Shown piece by piece: positions 1 to 14,675 of a stretch of 64,000 nt of DNA. The notes beneath the pieces were generated by a model that had not been told where the DNA came from, did not search any database, and saw nothing but the letters and a program-made list of their open reading frames with translations. Origin of the DNA: Allolobophora icterica (taxonomy: Eukaryota > Annelida > Clitellata > Crassiclitellata > Lumbricidae); contig OY744612.1 of assembly GCA_963556255.1 (NCBI GenBank), positions 24,682,940 to 24,746,939 of the forward strand, read 5' to 3'. Position 1 is the stretch's first letter, and every line of letters begins with the position of its first letter. The translations under genes and the position numbers were made by a program.

Positions 1-1200
1 TAGCAACAAGCCTTCTTAGAAAGCAGACTCAAGGTCAACCTCAGTCTTCTTAGCAAACAGTCTCCTTAGCAACCTGCCTCAGCAACTGCCCTACTTAACA
101 ACCTCGCTCCTTAGCAACCGGTCTCAAGCTCAGCATCATCCTCTTTAGCAAGTAGTCTCTTTAGCAAACGCCTCTTGAGTTAGCAACAGAACTCCTTAGC
201 AACTGGAATCCTTAGCAACGAGTCTTCTGAGAAACCAGCCTTCTTAGCACCCAGAGTCAAAAGCAGCCCCAGCATCTCTATAGCAAGCAGCCGCTTTAGT
301 TTCCAGCCTCTTTATCAACCATGTCTCCTTAGCTCCCATACTCCTTAGCAACAAACTTAAGAGTTAAGATTGGTAAGAAAGGCGGTTCCTAAGAAAGGTG
401 GTTGCTTAAGAAGACAGTTGGAAAAGATTGGTCGCCAGAGGCTGGTTGCTAAGGAAATCGGTTGCTAAGGATGGCGGTTGCTAAGAAGAGTGGCTGCTAA
501 GGATGGCGGTTACTGAGGTTTGTGCTAAGGAGATTGGTTGCTGATGAGGCTGATTATTAGAGAGTCTGTTTGATAAAGTATCAGCAGCTGTTAACTGTGA
601 GGCTGGCTGCTAAGGAGTCCTGTTGATAAGGAAGGCAGTTGCTTAAAAGGTGGTTGGTATGGAGGCTGGTTGCTAAGGACGCTGGCTTCTACGGAGACTT
701 GTTACTAAGGCAGTTGGTAAGGAGAGCAGTTGCTAAGAAGGCTGCTTAGAGGCTGGTTGCTATGAAGGCTGTATGCTAAGGATACTGTTTGCTAAGGAGA
801 TGGGTTGCTAGAGACTGTTAAGAAGGACAGTTGCTAAGGAGGCTGAGGTTTGTTGCTAAGGATGCTGAGGCTGACCTTGAGGGTTGTTGCTAGAGGTTGA
901 TGTTGACCTTAAGCCTAGTTGCTAGTTAGGTTGGTTGCTAAGAGGGCAGGTTGCTAAGTAGGATGGTTGTTAAGGAGGATGGCTGGTGAGGAGGATGGTT
1001 GCTAAATGAGCTGCTTGCTAGAGGCCGAATCTGACTTTGAAACTGGGTGCTAAAAAGGATGAGGCTGACATTGAGGCTCCTTGCTATGAAGGTTGGTTGC
1101 TAAGGATGGTTGCTAATAAGATTGAATGCTATGGAGGTTGGTTGCAACGCAGGTTGGTTACTAAGGCGGCTGACCTTGAGGCTGGTTGCTAAAGAAGCTG
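1..1200. repeat. Degenerate minisatellite with an orientation switch
   Basis: From the window start to about 358 the DNA is a loose tandem array built on CTTAGCAAC. From about 362 to 1195 it is built on the reverse complement, GTTGCTAAG, usually followed by a short G-rich stretch (GAGGCTG). Unit lengths vary from about 10 to 25 bases. I see no coding potential. The two halves are mutually complementary, so the tract is an imperfect long inverted repeat centred near 360. Confidence 0.85.
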
Positions 1201-1542
1201 TATTTGTATTATAGTATGTACGATAATCCTATATTTTGCTGATACATTGAATACTGTGGTCGGATTGGGAAATAACCCTGGCGAGTAACCGTTGGAAAAT
1301 CCCCAACTTTCGGGTCTATTACCTCCCCAACTGTCCGACGTTTGTAGAAAATTAACCTGAGCACTTATTTACATAGAAAGACCGCGGGTTTCCAAACAGC
1401 ATCTGCTTTAGTGAGCACACCCATAATATCGCAATACTCTGCATCTCTGGCAAGGAAATCAATGTTGCAATTGGCATGCAAATGGTTAAGTGATATGGTC
1501 GCTTGTTTCCATTTTGTATGAAGCACTGGGTTCTTTGCCTAG

Positions 1543-4620
<3,078 letters not shown>

Positions 4621-7600
4621 TCACATCACGGAACATGTCTTGGGGTTGACCTTCTGCATTTCTGCCTTGTACTTTTCCACCTCTTCCAGGTAGGAGACTG
4701 GAGGCCAGCGATGCTCTTCGACGTATTGGAGGTTGTCTCCTTTCAGATTCGAAAACTCCTCCCGTTCAGTAAATGCCAGGTAGTTGGATGCAATGAAATG
4801 CAAACACCACTTTTCGAGCTGCTCAGCATTATGCATCTGTTAAGAAAATGCAAAACTTTTAATTTGATTCATTTATTTATTGAAGTTATTGTGCACACAA
4901 GGTGAATAAGTCTCATCTAAGGAACAAAAGACAAGTGTGCACGAATAAACTTGACCATAGTCAGCACGCAGATTTTTCTCTGCAGGCTGGAACTTGCGGT
5001 CATTGACTATACACCAACTGCACAACTGAATAACACAAGGTGCCTATATCATCTTCATCATCATCATTATCATCATCATCATCATCATCATCATCACCAC
5101 CACCTCCACCGTTGTCATCAACACCATAACTGGAAACATCAGCTTAAAAGCAACATAGCCAGCTAAATGTTGAGAAATCAGCACAACTCTAATAAAATAA
5201 ATCTGCTCAGCTGTAATGAAATTAGGCTACCTGTAATGAAATCAACTCAGTTGTATGTACTTATGTAATATGTATGCACATGCAAGCATGTATGTATGAA
5301 TGCAGGTGTTTATGCTATGCATAAATGTATGTTCTGGAATGCATGTCTGTACCGGTATGTATGTCTGTATCTATGTATATCTGCATGTATGTATTTGAAC
5401 ATTTCTATTGTACATCTTTGAGATTTCACAAAGGGCCTTGAAAGAAATCTGCTTACCTGTGAAAAAAGTAGCAAGCCAATGACATCTATGCTGGACTTCT
5501 GGATGTTCTTACCGACTGATCGTTTGACTTCCTTTGTTATGTAGTGTTCACAAAGGTTAACGAGTCGTTTGACGAAATACTGGTTGGCGATGACCAAGAT
5601 GTACATAGAGTCAGCGTCTTTGCCTTGTGCATGTTCTGAGTAGATGTATTCAAGGAAAGCAAGGAATGGTTCCAAAGGAACATCGGGCAAGGACACCTGC
5701 AACAGAACCACTGACCTTCACTAACCTAATCTAATGACTCCTACCAGGCTATTATCACAATACACAAGGCATCAAACGACATTTGCTTTACGTGAAACTG
5801 TAATAAAAAATTGTAATCCATTTAAGAAGTACAGACAAAACTGTAAGGTAATGAAAAGCAAGGCAAGGTAGGGTACATTAGGTAACATTGGATTAGGTAA
5901 GGTTGGGTAAGTTAAAGAAAGGAATGATTATGTATGAAGACAGGGTAGGGTAAGGTTAGGTCAGGAAAGCCTATGTTAGATGATAAAATTTCAGGTATGG
6001 TAAGTTAATTTAAAATAGGCCATCATTAGGTAATGTAGGGCAAAGAAGGTTGGGTAAGATAAGCTTTAGCTAACATAAGCTAAGATAGGGCAAGTTAAGG
6101 GTAAGTCGAAGTCTTAAGGTCAATTCTACTTTGTTTAAAGGATTACAGATAACACATGAAACCCACATGCTTCACTCCAATAGCATTATGCTGAACAACA
6201 CAGAATCTGATACATTTCCAAACAATGTCTATAAAAGACAAAATTTATTTCAAAACAACGCCTCATAGTAGTCTACCTCGAATGAATCATCCTCGCGAAA
6301 ACCTGACGAAAACATGATCTTCATGGCATCACATCTCGCAGACATAACCACTCGGTGTGCATAGATCTTTGTTCCTAAATACCAATACAACAATTACTGA
6401 ATATTTTCATTATCATTATCCAAGGTTTTACACTAGAACTGCAATAGATTTTAATAGGCTTCAGCAGGTGTCAGATGGATTTGGTTCAAGGAATTGATTT
6501 GTTTTTGCATCAGGTTGGAACCAGTGTGGCCACTTGGGTGTAGACAATTTAATGCTGTATAAATTGTGACAACATTGGTCCTTATAATTGCTCCAGTGTC
6601 AATGCTATTAGTTTACCTTCCAAATGTAGGCCTACATAATGCTTTGTGTTGTTACTTTCAAAATCTACAACTGTATAATATTGCATAGTTTTACCGACAT
6701 GTTGCTCCCTTTGCACTGCATTCATTGTTGCTATAAAGTGAGGGCATTTATCCAGTGCTCATAAAGATTACTTACTTACTAACTTACTAAGATAGTTAAT
6801 AAAATTTGGAAATACATAGTTTTTGATGTAGGAAATTCATAATTTGCAAAACAAGTACTATTCCACAATCACTTGCTTTTGAGTTAACCAAAGTACTACT
6901 AGTTCAAAATCCCTCAATAAATAATTAAACATATAGCATCACGTTGGAATTCAGTGCCCGTAAGTTGCCTCATCATTACACATAGACAGTCCAGCAGGTT
7001 CAAGCCTTCAACCATTGGATAATGGACCCAGGACATTACCAAACAGATCACCACACAATATGCTATTTTGCAACACAATGTTTCATCACTCTAAAATAAT
7101 AACTGCACAGCAGACAATCTATCTGCACAGCAGACCTCTGTTCCACTCATTCATTTATTGACAATAATCTGGTCGACACACTGCAACCAGTTACAAGATA
7201 ATTGACAAGTAAGTGATGTAACAGATAGAGTCACTCACGACAGCCTGTTAGGTGCCCACCCCAAGACATTAGACAGTTGATGTAAAATGTTGCTGTCGAT
7301 GGATCAGGAAAAGCCCAAAATGGCCCATCAGATATTTAGCAGCAAATATGATTATATGAGCGTTTCTGACACTCACGTTAGAAGAGTGGCAAGTTTATTG
7401 GCAGTCGATGATGCAAAGTTCACGTATTCGAAGTACAGTGCCCGATAAGACTGCATCTGCGATATTCTTGGCAACAGATGAAGCACTGCATGATAGGCTA
7501 CTGTGCCACAAAACAAGACCACCCTCCACAAAACAGACCATCATGCTGCACTTACCCTCAACAATGAAGACCACATCAGCAAGTCGATCCCTGTTGAGGA

Positions 7601-10600
7601 AGAGGTCCTTGAGTCTCTGTCCCAAGTGGTCGCTGAGGAAGGTGCCAATGCCCGGATTGAGGCAGTCCTCATTGTTTTGGAGGTTGTTGCAGACTGCTTC
7701 AAGGTACGGAAGTTGGAATATTCGTGCCAGGTTCTGGATATCTTCTATATCCCTCGCGCTCGATGCTGTGCTGATGCTTGGAAGGTCTATAACAAGTGGT
7801 CAGAGATAAAGGTCAGCGTGCAAGACGTCAAGAATAAAGGTCAAATTCTCTGATCTTAAACACCAGCACTTCATGGCACAATCAATCCTTATATTAATGT
7901 TCCTCGCCATTCTACATCTCACCTGTCTTCATCCAATTCATACAAAAGCGGTACAATAATGCTAACGTTCGCAACTACTGCACATCAAAATCGGACTAAG
8001 AATACAACAAGTCACCTGAGTAAAGAAATTGCAGAACATTAGCAAACGCAGCTGCAGAAACATCTGCACTCAGCTCAATCACAGTTTGGAATATTGTACG
8101 GCTTCCGTTCGTTGATATTTCTTCGTCGTGAACCTTTGCAAATCCAGGAAATTGACCACCACAGATCTGCTCTCGAAATTCTTTAGAGACGTCACTGTTG
8201 ATAACTGCCATTTGGCTCTTAGTAGAACACAATAGAAGACAAATAAATAGACTGAAACCAAGGTAAAGCAATATCAATAATAACAGCAATAACAGCAATA
8301 ACAAGAACCTTAGTAACAATACCAATAAGATTGTAAATTAACAACTTCTATAGAACCAGTGTCTAATGCATAACACAATACCCGTGGCGAACCAAAACCA
8401 AGCCGCATTCAGGCAAATATCCAGAAGATCAGTCCACCAAGAAAGAGACAGAGAAGTGAGTTACAATATTCTATCCTAGCAGACAAAGGGACATGCTGCC
8501 TAATTGTGTGTAAGTCACGAATATGCAGGCATGATAATTTACAAATACCACTGACATAGTCAGTGAGAGACATAGTGGAGTTAAAGACAACACCCAAGTA
8601 ATGGGGAGAATCAATTTGGTGAGTAAGAAAGGCAATAATGATAATAGCTGTTTAAGATGTAATTGCTAAATTTCTCAACATTGCTTAAAATCACAATGGA
8701 TCATAGCAAACCTAGGGTTAAAAGCTAATAACAATATCAAGAAGTATAATAACCATTCCTGCTTAAATGTACAATGTTAATTTTAAACTTTTTAAAACTT
8801 CTGCGATCATTTCTACCTCCAGTAGCTATTAATAATTAATTACCTTTTAATAACAATAATAACACAGAGCCTTGTGCACTAGACGACTATACCAAGTAAG
8901 GTAATATAGGTAAATATAGCAATGTATGTTTGTATGCATGCATGTATCAGAGCACCTTATGGTACTCACTTCTTCAAAAACGTTGCCCAGGAAAAGGTTG
9001 CAGAAAATCTCCGATGTGCAGCACAGGACGATCTTATGCGCCATGAAACGCCGTCCAGTGGCCGATACGAAGATGACGTCAGCGTATTTTGGACAATCGA
9101 CCATTTCTTTCCATTGTTCACCAAATGTCGAAGCCATAATTTTAATGGCTGGTGCCGAGCCTGGCAACATGATAAAATACTCTTATGCTGATCATTTTTC
9201 TGATTCCATAACTAAAATTATAATTTTACATTATCAAGCCCTGAGCTTGCACCTGCTCTGCAGATTTAGGTCTATGGCCTTAACCTGGGAATTACTTATA
9301 TTACATTACAATATTACATATGTTTGGCTTCCACTGGATTACTGTAAAGCAGTGCGACCATTAGCTAGGTCTAAGTGGTCCCAACTTTTACACGTTTTGT
9401 CCCAAACCCCTTAGTAAAATATGGGCCTTAGAGGCACACAATTATTCCACATCTGTAACAATGTATGCAACTGGATATTTATATAGCACCATTTCAGATC
9501 TACACAAAAGTACTGCACAAACTGCCATGTAATTTATTTAAAAGAAGCAAATGTGAGAAACGATCTGGTTAGTAAATGACTGTTCTTTGCAGTGTCATCG
9601 ATCACAACTAATACCATCTAAAGGATTGTGATTTGTAATCCCAGTTTTGCTTACAAGCAACCATCGACTGATGCCTTGTGCTAAAGGTGAAACAGCGACA
9701 CATACAGGCTTCTAGATTAGATTAGCAAACCTGCAGGTGGCATGACAGGTGCTACAGGCTCTGACTTCTTCTTCCGGGATTTCTTCAATGTACGTTTCCT
9801 CCCGTTTTCATCAAAACAACAACTCAACTACAACAACAAAAGTAAAAGGAATATTGATGTAAAGCAACATACTGCAACATGTATATATTTATATGAAGCA
9901 ACTTACAGAATCACTCAAAGGTGCAAAAGCATGACGATCTAACAGAACTAAAAGGCATTACTGGGGTAGATTGCAAAATTTTACTGAGCTGTCTGTATTG
10001 AAACAGTAGGTACAAGTACATAACAAAGTAATGTGATGTAAAGAAGTGTAGTGTTATTATGCTATAAAAACAATGCTGTTGGGCTATCACATGTCTGCAC
10101 AAGTATGTCTTGAAGGGTTACAAAATTATCTTAGAATCAGAAGAATTTCCCATCATTGGCACTCAAGCCATCAATGGCTTGAGTGCCACTGATAAGTTTA
10201 TTCTTGAAGTGAAGCTTCAAAAATATCAGATTACAATCGCAATTACACAAAGTAATTTTTTGCAAAATTTCTACACAGTAATTGGTGCTCATCAGTTCAA
10301 CTTTCATACAGGTAAGTATGATGAATTCCTTTTACGACCCGTAATCATGATGATTGAGTCCTTTGTAAAGATCTAGAAGAATATCCAAAGTAAGTATATA
10401 GCGAGTTCTTTTTTAAGATCTATGTAATTATACTTAACTAAGTAAGTTCAACACTTTTTAAAACCTTCAGAAATACCTTAAATAACCATGATGAATCATT
10501 TTCAAGATCTGAGAAGAGTATACATAGTTATTAGAACAATTTTTCTTACCTTAGGGGAATAAGCTTACCCATTAGTAAGCTGATGCATTGCAAATTTGTA

Positions 10601-13212
10601 TAGTGCCATTTCAACAGAAACTCATCACAGGCTTCCTGATCTGACGTGACCTGACCCACAAAACCACGATAGAACCGGGTTGTCTTGAAGCACATACAGA
10701 AAATAAGAAAAGCAGGAATGGTTACCGCAACTTCAAAGCAGTAATCAACTTGATGCTGTGTCCGGGCGCTCGTCTCGACATATTGCAGATTGAGACTCGT
10801 GGCTTCTCGGTTTATCTCGTCTAAAGGAACGCAAACTTCATTGGAATTACGGCAATCTAAAAATAGAAGAGTTCAACATTCAAACAGCTATTTAGTGTAT
10901 CTAGCCACATATATAAATATATACACAACCATATATTTAAACAATGAAATATCCATGCCTATGCGCACATAAGCATACACATATAGACGCCATGTATATC
11001 AATACACTTGCTATTGCTTCTATGAAATCTATACATATAATTTCCTAGATCTATGTGTCGGCAAACGCTCTGACTCATGCTTAGGTGCAGTGGGCGGAGC
11101 CAAAATTGTGCGCGGCTTTAAGCCTACTTTCATTGGATGAGGCTTTGACCCCTAGCCTATCTGATTGACAGGCACACAGACATATATACATGCACAATGC
11201 ACATATACACATACATACAAGCAGCACTCTGGCCGCAACATAATGTGTGCGGCTCTGGGTCGGCCTATTTGATTGGCTGAGACTCTGAGCCATGGCCTAT
11301 TTGATTGACAGTTACACATGAAGAAAAGGAATGTCTGGAATGCACACGACCGCTGCGTTGTCGAATGTAAGGAATGTGCCTGTCAGTCTGCTTGCAAATC
11401 CGCATGCCGAGCCGGCCTTAGGGAGTTTTAATGGGCCTGGCCCGAAATTCGACAGGCCCGCAAACACTGGGCACTAGGAAGATAGACGTACAGACGCACA
11501 GCCAGACAGACGGACGGTCAGACACACAGACATATGGACTGATAGACAGTCAGTGAAGGAGGGAGGAAGGGACAGAGCGAGGGCGGGAGGCTAATAGACG
11601 TACAGATGCACAGCCAGACAGACAGACGGACGGACAGTGTCTGCTTCACTCTCTACTGCGCTACATTTCCTTTCCACACGATCTGACGGCAGTACTCATC
11701 AAACAGTCATATATGATGGGTAAATATTCTAGTACTTAAATATGCTACATTAAGGGTCTTCATGCGTGTGCACGTATATATGTATAAGATATACATACAT
11801 GCATGTGCACACAATGTGCTTATATACATAAAACGTAAATTAAAAAATGTTCCCACCGGATTTGCATCCAACAAGAATGACAGGTGTGTCTGGGCAGTAG
11901 TGTCTGATCTCGGGAAGCCATTTTTCTCTGACATTTTCTAGGCTGTATATGTTATCTACAGAGAAGCAGGCAAGAAAAACGTCGGTATCTGGGTAAGCAA
12001 GAGGTCTCAATCGATCCAAATCTTCCTGTAAAATAAATACAAATAGAAAAATGCATATGCTTGCATGTATTCAATGGATAGTTTGCTATCATAATTATTT
12101 GTATGTTTGACAACATATTAGAGGTTTAACAATTGTAGTAATGGCCAGGGTATACATAGTCCGTAATATGGTATTCAACTATACGAATATTCACTGGCCG
12201 CACGTATTTTTATCATATCACTCATCTTTGACTTAATACAGAGTTAGCCATCAATGGCTTGCAGGGCAGTTACATTTGGCAGACATTGTCATCCAGTGAT
12301 TCAATCTGTTCACTTTTCCTGGAGTAAAGCAAATGAGAAGAGTTAGGCAGTCACGACTGTCACTGCACCCACAATGGCTTTACTACCGTTCAGCCCAGTG
12401 CCATCTTAAGGCATGGGCACGCTGGGCAGTCGCCAGGGGCCCCACGATTCTAGGGGCCCCAAATTAAAAAGACCAAAAGAACTAATGCGCAGCAGAAGTG
12501 AAACTTTAAGCCTATACTCCAAAAGTTTTTGCTGATTAATCTTCGCTTTACAGTATGTTTCTTTATGTTTACAGATTCATTTTGTTACAAAGGGAATGTT
12601 GAAAGTACCAATAAATTTATAGGTTTAATTTCATTGACTGTTTAAATTTTTATCCCTGTGGGTGGGCAGAGGCCCCAGTGCATTGCTTTGCCCAGGGCCT
12701 ACAATGCTGTTAAGGCAGCACTGGTTCAGCCAACCAGTTTATAGCACAGCACACTAATATCTGTTGACTCCTACAGACTTAAGAAATTACCTGCCAATAT
12801 TTTATGTAGTTCACTGATTAGTAATGGTATCATGCAACCTGATACTTCCCAACCCATGATGTCACAGGCCTCGTACAATGGCTCATATTAAGCCATGAAA
12901 CCATGCATAGCACCAAAAATCTACTTAAAATAATCACTGTGCTTATTTGGCTGAATTTCAGATGTCAGCATTCAACGCCCGGGTGTCACCCATCAGGCTT
13001 AGTGAATACATGACTGAATTTGCATTTACCGAACCACCTGTATCGTACATCGTGACAGAAATAGTCTCATTGTTGAATTGGACATCTTTGCAGTAACCGT
13101 CAAACACTGTCGGAAGGAATAAATTAGGAAACGTGCCGGCTATATAAGTAAGAAGCAAGCAGCTTTTTCCGACAGGTCCATCTCCAACAGCTACAAGTTT
13201 TACTTGCGGCAT
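4621..13212 (-). CDS. RHOBTB-like: RhoBTB-like GTPase, copy 1, 10 coding exons, 585 aa
   Basis: Exons 5' to 3' on the minus strand: 13212-13030, 12025-11857, 10856-10726, 9827-9731, 9160-8970, 8217-8016, 7786-7556, 6374-6277, 5696-5457, 4836-4621. All junctions have AG/GT, and all phases join without a stop. Residues 1-161 form a Rho-type GTPase: P-loop GDGPVGKS (10-17), effector loop PTVFDGY with Thr35, DTGGS (57-61), CKSD (115-118), ETSAR (145-149). A basic and proline linker follows (KKSRKKK, about 172-193). BTB1 starts near 199 and is split by an insertion, as in RhoBTB proteins. BTB2 covers about 391-470, and the C-terminal region 515-585 has HRWPPVSYL. RhoBTB proteins are known as atypical GTPases acting as Cullin-3 adaptors. 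Odd points: Ser replaces Gln61, and the Rho insert helix is absent. Length is close to Dictyostelium RacA and shorter than vertebrate RHOBTB1/2. An upstream non-coding exon is likely, because an acceptor AG sits about 10 bases before the ATG. Confidence 0.88.
5048..5106. repeat. (CAT)n microsatellite in the last intron of RhoBTB copy 1
   Basis: Runs of CAT/CAC triplets. The same intron position carries a longer, CATGAT-interrupted version in copies 2 and 3 (about 27950-28055 and 32507-32612), so the tract predates the duplication. Confidence 0.9.
5860..6120. repeat. Degenerate GGTTAGGTAAG-type repeat in an intron
   Basis: Imperfect repeats of roughly GGTAAGGTTAGGT between exons 9 and 8 of copy 1. 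The corresponding introns of copy 2 (about 25430-25660) and copy 3 (about 34905-35140) have the same composition. There is no regular hexamer array. Confidence 0.6.
10156..10187. repeat. Perfect 15-bp-stem palindrome in intron 3 of copy 1
   Basis: TGGCACTCAAGCCAT, a two-base CA centre, then its exact reverse complement. The identical 32 bases occur at the matching place in copy 3 (41719-41750), although flanking bases differ. A related core, GCCATCAATGGC, also lies near 12248 and 43837. Confidence 0.9.
11440..11640. repeat. CAGACAGACGGACGG simple-repeat region in an intron
   Basis: Two blocks of CAGA/CGGA repeats between exons 2 and 3 of copy 1. The counterpart in copy 3 is at about 43045-43220. 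Confidence 0.75.
12396..12723. mobile_element. hAT-type MITE, 328 bp, in intron 1 of RhoBTB copy 1
   Basis: The ends are CAGTGCCATCTTAAGGCAT and, inverted, CAGTGCTGCCTTAACAGCAT. They are flanked by a perfect 8-bp target duplication GTTCAGCC (12388-12395 and 12724-12731). An 8-bp TSD with CAGTG termini is the signature of the hAT superfamily. The same insertion is present in copy 3 (43985-46787), so it predates the gene duplication. Non-coding. Confidence 0.85.
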
Positions 13213-13482
13213 TGTATGATTCTGTAAACCAAACAAACATGTACATGGTATGACTTTGGAGATGATATTTAGAATTTAAAATATCCAAATATAGACGTAG
13301 TTATTCTACTGTCTTTAAAAATAGCTATCCATAGAGCTGAATGTAGTTGTACTGTGTATATCTGAATGTAGCTGCTCATGCCAGAAACCTAGTTATAAAT
13401 ACATTGATCACCAGAGTCCACACTTCCTCAGGCTGTTTCCATGTATTTTTGGATTTCACTCTTGGTTTTCAACCGGACTCAC

Positions 13483-13540
13483 CTTGGAAGTTGGTATACA
13501 GGATATCGATTTGCTTAGCGACACCCATTGACTGATACCA
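13483..13540 (-). other. Possible 5' untranslated exon of RhoBTB copy 1
   Basis: A strong donor (CCAAG followed by GTGAGT) lies at 13483/13482 on the minus strand, about 270 bases upstream of the coding exon. The same segment is nearly unchanged in copy 3 (donor near 48182). An ATG at 13528 opens a 15-codon frame, but splicing to the acceptor before exon 1 would put it out of frame with the GTPase start, so it could only be an untranslated exon or an upstream ORF. Transcript evidence is lacking. Confidence 0.3.
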
Positions 13541-13894
13541 TCATCATTAATGTAACAGCACTGTAGAAGTTAACAGATTAGAGCAGATAATAACAATCAC
13601 CCACTCAAGGCTAATAGCATTTCCAACATGCAAACATCTTTTCTTTTTGAAATGGCTAAAACTGTTCTACTCTAACATCATGCATTGAAAAGCCCTACAG
13701 AAATTGCCAATATTCTTACATAAATGAACTACATCAGAAAGGTCGCACTATAAATCTAAAGTTATCTATTGACTTTCATACAGCGTCATTATCCTTATGC
13801 ATATGGCACAATTGGCGGTCGCCTCCAATGACACCATGTTCACAAATCGTACTTCGTTGGACAAACCTGAACGAAGTCCATTGGGTAAACAGTA

Positions 13895-14095
13895 ACATAA
13901 TCGTAATCTCCAAACTTCTAAAGTGCCACTCGAATCCCAAACACAGGGTACCAGCCAATTAACATGCGCTGGACAACTGTTGGCGAGCAACTTGTCCAAG
14001 GCCGCTACGCAGTGGCTTGGGGTAGATTCGAACCTCCGACCCCCCGGTTACAATTCGGCACAGAACATACCGCTACACCACCGCGTCACCACATA
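13895..14095 (-). mobile_element. tRNA-derived SINE, about 200 bp
   Basis: On the minus strand the head (about 14095-14020) resembles a tRNA, with an A-box-like GTGTAGCGGTA and a B-box GGTTCGAATCT. A non-tRNA body and a tail with GATTACGATTA follow. Related copies are at 50290-52470 (interrupted by a hAT) and about 58290-58400, whose tail has three ATTACG units. The anticodon region does not fold well, so I do not call a tRNA gene. Confidence 0.7.
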
Positions 14096-14675
14096 TACCG
14101 TAAATTGTATATCGTTTTAGAGTTCAAAGGTCTCCAGTCAGAGATTTACACAATTCTCTCCGGTTTCTCGCGATTTAAGTAAGTAAACTTTTGCGAAAAA
14201 ATTCTGTTTACATTACGACTTTACAACGATTTGTGCAGATTTAGTCCTTTTTATTTAATAATTACGTAACAAGCGAAACATAGGAATCGGAAGTAAAAGT
14301 ACGGAATTTACCTAATCGCGTATTCGTAGACCATACAGTGCTGCGTCTACAAGGCTATGTCGACCAATAGAATAATGTTATGAGTTATAAATAGCGTGCT
14401 ATAAATAGCGTGACCTAGTTTCGGCTTCAAATTCAAATATTTTATTTATCCCTTTGACAAAACGCAATTGGTAACAATCACAGATAATAAGTAAAACTGT
14501 AAAAGTAATGAATAGTCTAGAAATCTATCAGTTATCTCGTTCATTTCGAACTAATATAAATCATAATTTAAAACCCTCGATATAATAAAGTTTTTATCAT
14601 TTTTAGTTGGAAGGGAAAAACTGAGCCCGAGGACGTTTATAAAGGAGTGGGTCGGCTCTCAGTCTCTCTGGAAAG
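14096..14675. other. Upstream flank of RhoBTB copy 1, duplicated elsewhere, no gene
   Basis: No gene seen. 14096-14340 matches 52470-52536 plus 54872-55075. 14390-14440 matches 55735-55790 in inverted orientation. 14436-14675 matches 57677-57896. It serves as an empty-site reference for insertions in the second flank. Confidence 0.7.

Noticed and set aside
5860..6120. Interstitial telomeric repeat (TTAGG/TTAGGG)
   Set aside because: The repeats are irregular and mixed with GGTAAG; there is no run of perfect telomere units.
8970..13212. A separate small Rho GTPase gene next to a separate BTB gene
   Set aside because: The exon phases (0,1,0,1,0) join the GTPase, linker and BTB exons without a stop in both copies, the linker exon is conserved, and the order matches RhoBTB proteins.
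14019..14095. Functional tRNA gene on the minus strand
   Set aside because: A- and B-box-like motifs are present, but the anticodon arm and acceptor do not pair well, and it is joined to a SINE body and tail.
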